Source of the DNA: Actinopolyspora biskrensis
GTDB lineage: Bacteria; Actinomycetota; Actinomycetes; Mycobacteriales; Pseudonocardiaceae
Assembly (NCBI RefSeq): GCF_013408175.1
Contig: NZ_JACBYW010000008.1
Coordinates: forward strand, 62,001-126,000
Length of the DNA: 64,000 nucleotides
Reading direction: 5' to 3'
Of the stretch, positions 57,902 to 64,000 are shown in pieces; within the stretch, counting starts at the first letter, position 1, and each line of letters opens with the position of its first letter. Made by a program: the position numbers and the translations under genes. Below the pieces are notes generated by a model. The model made no database searches, was not told the DNA's origin, and worked only from the letters and a program-made list of their open reading frames with translations.

Positions 57902-58455
57902 GAGACAGTCCGTTCCCGAACGTCCCCACTCCGGTCCGGCCGGGCCCGGAGAGCGAACCGTTCGCGGATGCGCCACTGCCCCTCGAAGACCACCAGCCAC
58001 ACTTCGGACAGCTCCGCCGTGACCGGAAGCAGTTCCGTCACCGTCCGCTGGATCGCGACCGCCGTTTCCCTGGAAGTGCCCGTGGCCACCGTCAGGTGCG
58101 GTTCCACCACCTCGTGACGCCCTTCATAGGGAACCACGTCCGGCCACCGGCGCTGAACCGCGTCCATCAACCGCTGAACGGGACCGGGCGGATCGGGGCG
58201 TAGGTACACGAACCCACCGTGCCGCGCACACTCCCTCCAGGACACTCGCAGCGGCGGCTGCTCGTCGAACAACTCGCGCAACTCACCGAACACCCGCTCA
58301 CCGAGCTCGTCGGCGGCCAGGAAAGGGAACAGCACCGACACGTGCGCGGGCACTTCCCGCCGCACCGCCTCCGGATACCGTTCGCACACCGGCCCCAGCA
58401 CGGTGTCGGCCTCCGGAACCGGGATCACCAGCCCGGTTCGACCGTCTCGTGGCAC
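57898..58455 (-). CDS. 2'-5' RNA ligase-family (2H phosphoesterase) protein
   Basis: 185-residue 2H phosphoesterase. Both catalytic HxT/S motifs are present: PAHVSVLFPFLAADELG near residue 35 and EPHLTVATGTSRETA near 125, which together form the active-site cleft. FVYLRPDPPGPVQRLMDAVQ lies between. Family members act on RNA 2'-5' linkages or cyclic phosphates, and in many bacteria the substrate is unknown. GTG 58455 is used, with GGGAGG directly before it. A further upstream GTG would add 12 residues. It is coupled to a downstream 47-residue ORF. Confidence 0.85.
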   Translation of the reverse strand: MPRDGRTGLVIPVPEADTVLGPVCERYPEAVRREVPAHVSVLFPFLAADELGERVFGELRELFDEQPPLRVSWRECARHGGFVYLRPDPPGPVQRLMDAVQRRWPDVVPYEGRHEVVEPHLTVATGTSRETAVAIQRTVTELLPVTAELSEVWLVVFEGQWRIRERFALRARPDRSGDVRERTVS

Positions 58456-58710
58456 CCTCCCGTTGTACCCGAGACCGTCCGCCCGGGGCCGCACATCGGC
58501 TCTGCCGGACATCGCCCACCTCGCGCGGTCTGCCACCGGGGAGCGGTCACGATGACAGCAGGATGGTGCGCGGTTGGAGGAAGGGTCCGGGGGGCGAGGC
58601 ATCGGCGACGGCATCTGCCGTCCCCGCTCTGGGCGGCTGGGTGACGTTACACCGGCGCTGCGGGAAAAACGAGTTGCCGGCGCACGGCGGCCCGCCCCTA
58701 TGATCACGGC

Positions 58711-59538
58711 ATGAACCACGGGGGCAGCGACACCGAGCTGGTCGAGGACAACCGGCGACACTGGGACGAGCGGGTCCCGCTCCACACCGCGAGCTCGTTC
58801 TACGATCTCGACGGGTTCCGCGCCGGGGACGAGGCCCTCGACCGGTTCCAACTCGACGAGCTCGGCGATGTCACCGATCTCGACCTGGCACACCTGCAGT
58901 GCCACATCGGTCTGGACACGCTGGGCTGGGCCCGCCACGGAGCCCGCGTCGCGGGGCTGGACTTCTCCGCACCGGCCATCCGCACGGCAACCGACCTCGC
59001 CGTCGACACCGGCCTCGACCAGCGGTCCCGCTTCGTCGCGGCCGACGTCTACGACGCGGTCGAGGAGCTCGGGGCCGGCGCGTTCGACGTGGTCTACACC
59101 GGAAGCGGCGCACTGATGTGGTTGCCCGACATCGACCGCTGGGCGCGCACCGTGGCGGGACTGCTGCGCCCGGGCGGGCGGCTCTACCTGGCCGAGTTCC
59201 ACCCGCTGACCGACGTCCTCGACGACGAGCACGGGGCCACCGTCGCCCGCGACTACTTCACCCGCGACGCGCGCACCTACGACGCCCCGGGCTCGTACGC
59301 CGACTGGGAGGCCGCGACCACGTACAACACCGCCACCGAGTGGCACCACACCCTCGGCGACGTCATCAGCGCCATAGCCGCGGTCGGGCTGCGGATCGAG
59401 TTCGTCCGCGAACACGACACCATCCCGTTCCAGCGCTACGCCGCGCTGACCGTCGACGATGCCCACTTCCGCTATCCCGACCGGGCGGCCCGCCTGCCGC
59501 TGATGTACTCGCTGGCCGCCTCGGCCCCCGCACGGTAG
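58711..59538 (+). CDS. Class I SAM-dependent methyltransferase
   Basis: 275-residue methyltransferase. The N-terminus NRRHWDERVPLHTASSFYDL and the motif I region LDLAHLQCHIGLDTLGWARH (the Gly-rich loop replaced by QCHIGLDTL) are hallmarks of a distinct actinobacterial/bacterial methyltransferase group. GLDFSAPAIRTATDLA, FDVVYTGSGALMWLPDIDRW and LRPGGRLYLAEFHPLTD follow. YNTATEWHHTLGDVISAIA lies in the C-terminal part. The substrate is unknown. It is monocistronic, divergent from the RNA ligase and convergent with the cobalamin operon. Confidence 0.87.
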   Translation: MNHGGSDTELVEDNRRHWDERVPLHTASSFYDLDGFRAGDEALDRFQLDELGDVTDLDLAHLQCHIGLDTLGWARHGARVAGLDFSAPAIRTATDLAVDTGLDQRSRFVAADVYDAVEELGAGAFDVVYTGSGALMWLPDIDRWARTVAGLLRPGGRLYLAEFHPLTDVLDDEHGATVARDYFTRDARTYDAPGSYADWEAATTYNTATEWHHTLGDVISAIAAVGLRIEFVREHDTIPFQRYAALTVDDAHFRYPDRAARLPLMYSLAASAPAR

Positions 59539-59596
59539 AACGCCGAACGAGCAGGCCCAACCGCGGCTTCCGTGGTCCTTCCGGATAACGGTTCTG

Positions 59597-60343
59597 TCAG
59601 TGCGGAGCGGCCTCGCGGAGCAGGGCGTGCCGTTGGTCGGGAGAACGGCCGGGGCAGGACGAGCACTTGTCCTCGCCCGGGGCCCGGTAGAGCAGGCAGC
59701 ACGAGGTTCGCCTGGTGAACAGCCGTGAGGTGCCCGCCTGCGAAGCGATCTCGGTGTAGCGCGGTGATGGCATCGGAGCGTCGATGGCTGTGACCAGCGG
59801 TGCGGCCAGGGCGGTGGCTCGGGCCGGCGTGCCCTGTGCGCGGCCTGCCCAGAGAAGGCACCCGGCGATGGCGTCGGTCGCGATCGCCCAGAGCGGGCGC
59901 TGCCGCATCCGGGCCGCGGCGGAGACCGAGGCGATGCTCCGTTCGAGGGTCTGCCGCAGTGCCTCGGCCAGTGATTCCAGCGGGGTGCTGCCGGTGAGCA
60001 CGCTCACCGAGGTGACTCCGGTCAGCCTGCTGTCCGGGTGCCAGTGCAGTCGCAGGTCGGCCAGCCGGGGTGACAGCACCTCGCCGGTGACGACGAACGA
60101 GGCGACCGATGGTGTGATCAGCCTGGTCGAAGCCGAGAACCACCACAATGTGGCGAGCACACGCGCTTCCTCGGTGTTCCAGATGCGGCTGCGCAGCCGC
60201 ATCTGCTCGGCCATCCAGCCGGGATCGTCGACCAGGGATCCGGGCACCTGTTGGCAGCCCTCATCCGGGAGCAGCCGACCGTGCTCGGTGGGACGTATCC
60301 CGTCGAGGGTGCGGGCGAGTAGTTGGTCCGCGTGCGTGGTCAT
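59597..60343 (-). CDS. FhuF-like [2Fe-2S] protein (probable ferric/cobalamin-linked reductase)
   Basis: 248-residue cytosolic protein. The C-terminal signature SCCLLYRAPGEDKCSSCPG has the C-C-x10-C-x2-C arrangement that binds a [2Fe-2S] cluster in FhuF-type siderophore-iron reductases. The N-terminal part (VLATLWWFSASTRLITPSVA, LLWAGRAQGTPARATALAAP) is helical and typical of the family. ATG 60343 has AGGAGAGG upstream. It is the last gene of the riboswitch-controlled transporter operon, 49 nt after the ATPase gene. A role in reducing the imported corrinoid cobalt or iron is inference. Confidence 0.85.
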   Translation of the reverse strand: MTTHADQLLARTLDGIRPTEHGRLLPDEGCQQVPGSLVDDPGWMAEQMRLRSRIWNTEEARVLATLWWFSASTRLITPSVASFVVTGEVLSPRLADLRLHWHPDSRLTGVTSVSVLTGSTPLESLAEALRQTLERSIASVSAAARMRQRPLWAIATDAIAGCLLWAGRAQGTPARATALAAPLVTAIDAPMPSPRYTEIASQAGTSRLFTRRTSCCLLYRAPGEDKCSSCPGRSPDQRHALLREAAPH

Positions 60344-60392
60344 GCCTCTCCTGGGGACGGCGGTGAGTCGCGGTCTGCGCGGCGACGGACGG

Positions 60393-61178
60393 TCAGTTTC
60401 CGAAGAAGACGGTCGGAATGCCCGTACGGGGATGGGCGCCGACCTCGGCGTGCACGCCGTACACCTCGGACAGCAACGACTCGGTGAGAACCTCGGCGGG
60501 AGTTCCGATCGCCGCCACCCCACCCGCAACCAGCACGCACATCCGGTCGCAGAACCGGGCGGCCAGATTCAGGTCGTGCAGAGCGGCGAGGGTCGTCACT
60601 CCCAATCGGCGCACGAGTGCCAACACGTCGAACTGGTGACGCATGTCCAGGTGATTGGTGGGTTCGTCGAGTATCAGCACCCCCGGTTCCTGCGCCAGTG
60701 CCCGGGCGATGAGCACCCGCTGCTTCTCCCCACCGGAGAGCTGGCCGAACGGACGACGGGCCAACTCGGCCATCTCGACCATTTCCAGCGACACTGTCAC
60801 GATCCGCTCGTCGCCGAGCCGGTCCCCGCCGAGCCCCCTCCGGTGCGGTGCGCGTCCCATCTCGACCACGTCGTAGGCGGTCAGCTCGAACTCGGCGGGG
60901 AGTTCCTGGGGCAGCGCCGCGAGCCGCCGTGCCAGCACCCGACGCGGCATCCGGAACACGTCCGTCCCGTCGACCAGCACCTGCCCACTGGCGGGCCGCA
61001 GGTATCGGTAGGCCGTACGCAGCAGCGTCGACTTTCCGGCCCCGTTGGGACCGACCACACCGACGACCTCACCCGGCGCCGCCGTCAGCGACACGCCCGA
61101 GAGGACCTCGCGCCCTCCCGCGGTGCGGGAGACGTCCCTGAGCTCCAGCTCGGCCGGTCGCACCTCGTGATGGCTCAT
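60393..61178 (-). CDS. btuD: Corrinoid/siderophore ABC transporter ATP-binding protein (BtuD/FecE-like)
   Basis: 261-residue ATPase of a type II importer. Walker A is VGPNGAGKSTLLRT, the Q-loop LAALPQELPAEFELTAYD, the signature FGQLSGGEKQRVLIARALA, Walker B VLILDEPTNHLD, and the H-loop LAALHDLNLAARFCDR. ATG 61178 overlaps the permease stop (ATGA). The upstream cobalamin riboswitch indicates vitamin B12 or another corrinoid as substrate. The same family imports ferric siderophores, but the riboswitch decides. Confidence 0.9.
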   Translation of the reverse strand: MSHHEVRPAELELRDVSRTAGGREVLSGVSLTAAPGEVVGVVGPNGAGKSTLLRTAYRYLRPASGQVLVDGTDVFRMPRRVLARRLAALPQELPAEFELTAYDVVEMGRAPHRRGLGGDRLGDERIVTVSLEMVEMAELARRPFGQLSGGEKQRVLIARALAQEPGVLILDEPTNHLDMRHQFDVLALVRRLGVTTLAALHDLNLAARFCDRMCVLVAGGVAAIGTPAEVLTESLLSEVYGVHAEVGAHPRTGIPTVFFGN

Positions 61179-62308
61179 CGGTCACCCCTTTCCCGGTGCG
61201 CCTGACGGCGCAGCAACCACACGAAGAAAGGCCCACCGCACAGCGCTGTGAGCACCCCGATCTGGACCTCCTGCGGCGCGGCCACGGTGCGGGCGGCGAG
61301 GTCGGCGAGGACCAAGAACGTCGCTCCCAGCAACGCAGCGGCAGGCAGTACGCGTCGGTGATCGGCTCCGACCAGCATGCGCACCGCGTGCGGCACCATC
61401 AGGCCGACGAACCCGATGGAGCCGCTGACCGCCACCATCACACCGGTCATCAGCGACACCAGCACGAACATCCCGGTGCGGAAGCGGGACACGTCCAGGC
61501 CCAGGGTCCCGGCCGCCTCCTCGCCCGCGAACAGCAGATTCAGCGATCGGGCCTGCCACAGCAGACCGGCCAGACCGGCCAGCACCACGGTCACCGGCAC
61601 AGGCAGGGTCTCCCACTCGGCACCGGCTACGCTGCCCAGTGTCCAGAACCGGATCGAGGACAACAGGTGCGGATCGGCGGCGGTGCTCAGCAACAGGTCG
61701 GCCAACGCGGACAGCACGTAGGACACCGCCACACCGGCGAGCACGAGGCGGGTGGTGGTTATTCGACCCCCCGAGCCGGCGAGCGCGTGGACGGCGATCA
61801 GGGTGGCCACCGAGCCGGCGAACGCGCCCACCATCGGTGTGGCGAACGCTCCGAACAGCGTGGCCCCGGACACCAGTACCGCCACAGCGCCCAGGGACGC
61901 TCCCGAGGAGATCCCGAGCAGGTAGGGGTCGGCGAGAGGGTTGCGGACCAGGGCCTGTAGCGCGGTCCCGACGGCCGAGAGCCCGGCACCGACCACTCCG
62001 GCGAGCAGCACCCGGGGCAGCCGCACGTCCAGCACGATCGTCTCGTAGGCGGTCGGCCAACCGGGATCGATCCATCCCGGAAACACTCGGCTCACGAGGA
62101 CGGCGGCCACGTCGGAGGGGAGCAGCGAGACAGAGCCGACCGCGAGACCGATGACGACGGCCGCTGCCAGCGCGGCGCCGAGCAGGGCCAGCACCAGCGG
62201 GTAGGGAACCCGACGCTCGCGCGGCGAAACGCGTTCCGGGGCGGGGTGACGATCCGGTTGCGGTGACGAGGTCGTTTCCGCCGGTGCGGCGTTGTCCGCG
62301 CTCCTCAT
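61175..62308 (-). CDS. btuC: Corrinoid ABC transporter permease (BtuC/FecCD family)
   Basis: 377-residue inner-membrane permease with about ten transmembrane helices. Family motifs are VLDVRLPRVLLAGVVGAGLS, ALQALVRNPLADPYLLGISS, LAGVAVSYVLSALADLLLS, RFWTLGSVAGAEWETL and GSIGFVGLMVPHAVRMLVGA. A Pro-rich cytoplasmic N-terminus of about 45 residues precedes helix 1. ATG 62308 lies 11 nt after the substrate-binding protein stop. A longer in-frame extension upstream lacks a ribosome binding site. Confidence 0.9.
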   Translation of the reverse strand: MRSADNAAPAETTSSPQPDRHPAPERVSPRERRVPYPLVLALLGAALAAAVVIGLAVGSVSLLPSDVAAVLVSRVFPGWIDPGWPTAYETIVLDVRLPRVLLAGVVGAGLSAVGTALQALVRNPLADPYLLGISSGASLGAVAVLVSGATLFGAFATPMVGAFAGSVATLIAVHALAGSGGRITTTRLVLAGVAVSYVLSALADLLLSTAADPHLLSSIRFWTLGSVAGAEWETLPVPVTVVLAGLAGLLWQARSLNLLFAGEEAAGTLGLDVSRFRTGMFVLVSLMTGVMVAVSGSIGFVGLMVPHAVRMLVGADHRRVLPAAALLGATFLVLADLAARTVAAPQEVQIGVLTALCGGPFFVWLLRRQAHRERGDR

Positions 62309-62319
62309 GTTGCCGCCGC

Positions 62320-63357
62320 TCACCGGGACCGACCCGGGTGCAGCTGTTCGCTCAGGTCGGCCACCGCGCGGGGAACACGCACCCCGGCCACCACGGAGGA
62401 GAGCGGCAGCACCGCGAACCGTCGGTGCTTGATGGCCGGGACGTCCGCCAGCGCGGGCTTGTTCAGCAGCATGCGCTTCTTCTGCTCGACCGTGGTCGAT
62501 CCGTAGTCCAGGATCACGATCCACTCGGGACGCCGCTGGACCACCTGCTCCCAGGAAGCATCGACGAATCCCTCGCGCTGGTCGGCGAAGACGTTGTGAC
62601 CGCCGGACATGCGGACGATCGCGTCGACGACACCGTCACCGCCCGCGGTGTAGGCCGTCTTCGCGCCGCTGTCGTAGACGAACGCGCTCACCGGCTGCGC
62701 GTCACCTTGCTCGCGCCGGGCCTTCGACAGCGTCGCGTTCATACGGTCGATGAGGCCCTGCGCCCGGTCCGGAACATCGAAGATCTCGCCGATCGTCCGG
62801 ATCTCGTCGTGGACCTCGGACGCGCCCACCGACCCGTCGGTGCAGCTGGCGATGTTCAGGTGAGTCCTGATCCCGGCTTTGCGCAGCCGTTGGCGTGAGC
62901 GTCCGTCCTGCTGGTCGAACGCGCTGGAGTAACCGCCGTAGACGAAGTCGGGCGCTGTCTTCAGCAGCACTTCGTAGGAGGGGTACCGCTCGGCCAGCAC
63001 CGGGATCCGCCGGTACTCGTCGCGATACTCCGGCAGGACGCTGTCGTCCAGGTAGGCGGTACCCACCATGCGGCCCGCCAGCCCGAGCGCGAGCATGATC
63101 TCCGTGGTGTGCTGGTTCATCGTCACCACACGCTGCGGAGGCCGCTGGTAGGTGGTGGCCATGCCGCAGTTGGTGACCGTGACGGGGAATCCGGGCGACG
63201 GCGCCCCCTGCTCGCGGGGTCCCGTGCGCGCGCCTGTGGTGCCGCATCCGGCGATCAGCGCGATCAGTGTCAGCGCGGCGAACGCCGTGGCAACGCGTCG
63301 TGACCGGTCGCGTCCGGCGCGAGGCCGGGCGACGATACATGTCGCCGGGTGGCGCAT
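62320..63357 (-). CDS. btuF: Corrinoid-binding lipoprotein of ABC transporter (BtuF-like)
   Basis: 345-residue cell-surface lipoprotein. The lipobox LIALIAGC puts the acylated Cys at about residue 38. A type III periplasmic-binding fold follows: VVTMNQHTTEIMLALGLAGRM, PVLAERYPSYEVLLKTAPDF, YTAGGDGVVDAIVRMSGGHN and DASWEQVVQRRPEWIVILDYG. ATG 63357 has GAGGACAG upstream. It is the first gene after the cobalamin riboswitch. It resembles iron-siderophore binders as well, so corrinoid specificity rests on the riboswitch. Confidence 0.88.
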   Translation of the reverse strand: MRHPATCIVARPRAGRDRSRRVATAFAALTLIALIAGCGTTGARTGPREQGAPSPGFPVTVTNCGMATTYQRPPQRVVTMNQHTTEIMLALGLAGRMVGTAYLDDSVLPEYRDEYRRIPVLAERYPSYEVLLKTAPDFVYGGYSSAFDQQDGRSRQRLRKAGIRTHLNIASCTDGSVGASEVHDEIRTIGEIFDVPDRAQGLIDRMNATLSKARREQGDAQPVSAFVYDSGAKTAYTAGGDGVVDAIVRMSGGHNVFADQREGFVDASWEQVVQRRPEWIVILDYGSTTVEQKKRMLLNKPALADVPAIKHRRFAVLPLSSVVAGVRVPRAVADLSEQLHPGRSR

Positions 63358-63384
63358 CTGTCCTCAATCCATCGTCGAGCGGAT

Positions 63385-63560
63385 GCCTGCGCCGCAGCCG
63401 GTCTCCTGGCTTCCGGATCGTCACGTCCGCGCTGCCTTCCCGGCGCTTCGGCCGGTGGCGTCGTCGGTGCGGGACGCTCCCCGGTCACAGTGGCGAGGAC
63501 CACGCCGGACTCACACCGGCTTCCCGAGCACTGCGGCGAGCACTGAAGCTACATCGTCGA
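63385..63560 (-). promoter_or_regulatory. Cobalamin riboswitch (B12 element) controlling btuFCD operon
   Basis: On the minus strand the conserved aptamer blocks appear in order: GGGAAGCCGGTGTGAGTCCG, then the box CGCCACTGTGACCGGGGAG (GCCACTG at 63488-63494), a variable domain, and AAGCCAGGAGACCGGCTGC (CCAGGAGACCGGC at 63397-63409). It ends about 30 nt before the btuF start codon, so control of translation initiation is likely. Adenosylcobalamin binding should repress the transporter. Confidence 0.93.
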
Positions 63561-63657
63561 AGCGCGGTGTTGGTCCCTCGCATGACATAAGCCACTCACC
63601 TGCTGCCGCACGGACTCGTCGTTGCCCGCGCCGATGACAACGGCCGACAACAGTTGA

Positions 63658-63974
63658 CAGCCCCAACACCCCGACGGCATCGCCGCGCTGACCTGGGATC
63701 GGACTCCGCGCCGTTTTCCCGTGCTACCCCCGCCGTGCGAGCCCGCCGAGGTGCCGCCCGGACTCGTGGTGCTGGAGCTGGCCACCCCGGACGGTGTTCC
63801 GTGCTCGGTGGCCGACTGGCTGCACCGCCCACTGCGTACCCGAATGATCGGGCCCGACTACGAGGCGGCACGCGACAGGGGCCTCCGCGTGGGGACCGGC
63901 CCCTGCACGAGTGCGTCGAACTCCTGATCCACGCATCGCGGATCAACGCTCCGCACCCCCTGACACCCGCATAG
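63658..63974 (+). pseudogene. Gene remnant of unknown function, probably frameshifted
   Basis: The plus strand reads in one frame HPDGIAALTWDRTPRRFPVL, VPPGLVVLELATPDGVPCSV and ADWLHRPLRTRMIGPDYEAA, which has good coding character. Near 63890 the protein-like reading passes to another frame, RPLHECVELLIHASRINAP, ending at the stop at 63974. The in-frame stop TGA at 63655-63657 precedes it with no suitable start between. It is probably the 3' part of a broken gene; the family was not recognised. Confidence 0.4.
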
Positions 63975-64000
63975 CCGGTCCGGTGCTGCGGCACCCGACG

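Noticed and set aside
1-64000. CRISPR arrays, tRNA or rRNA genes
   Set aside because: No regularly spaced repeat array and no recognisable tRNA or rRNA segment was noticed on either strand; short RNAs could still be missed without a covariance search.

Overview
The window is about 70% GC and shows actinomycete codon usage. GTG starts, Tat and lipobox signals, a mycothiol-dependent-type enzyme and a geosmin synthase point to a filamentous soil or halophilic actinomycete, most likely Pseudonocardiales or Actinopolyspora-like. Genus is inference; no rRNA or tRNA gene was seen.

Left part (1-31 kb). A translationally coupled pair on the minus strand encodes a family 2B encapsulin (EshA-like, with an inserted cyclic-nucleotide-binding-like domain) and a geosmin synthase cut by the window edge. 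Next come an XRE regulator / DUF4239 membrane protein / surface protein trio, a BNR beta-propeller protein, a MarR-phenolic acid decarboxylase pair with duplicated operator-like sites, and an Hsp20-MerR operon. These are followed by a GH3 glucosidase, a zinc alcohol dehydrogenase, a twice-frameshifted MerR gene, an MFS exporter, an M28 membrane peptidase, an SGNH esterase and small enzymes. An arabinan locus (secreted GH43-like, LacI repressor, Tat-exported GH127 with an inserted LamG domain) shares operator-like sequences. A decayed SDR gene, a DUF574 methyltransferase and a Nep1-like (NPP1) secreted protein close this part.

Middle (31.8-52.5 kb) looks accessory. Three decayed Tn3-family transposase fragments lie at 31.8, 34.7-35.3 and 52.3 kb. 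Between them are a methyltransferase with a Moco-sulfurase-like class V aminotransferase, a coiled-coil protein beside an AT-rich tract with repeats and a hairpin, a fulvocin C-like bacteriocin protein with a DCC-type redox N-terminus, and a fructan locus. The fructan locus has two exported GH32 enzymes, a DeoR regulator, and a LacI-controlled operon of AGE-type isomerase, sugar MFS porter and fructokinase. An erythromycin-esterase-like protein follows.

Right part (52.5-64 kb). A WYL regulator diverges from an NmrA-like reductase across an operator-like palindrome. A stand-alone PheS-like ligase (SrmL type) is preceded by a promoter, a 23-codon probable leader peptide rich in Val/Ile/Leu at its end, and a nested GC-rich hairpin. 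Then come a MetE-like zinc protein, a 2'-5' RNA ligase coupled to a 47-residue ORF, a methyltransferase, and a cobalamin-riboswitch-controlled BtuFCD-type transporter operon ending in a FhuF-like [2Fe-2S] protein.

Stretches without a recognisable gene are listed as such. All functional calls are from reading the sequence; no database search was run.
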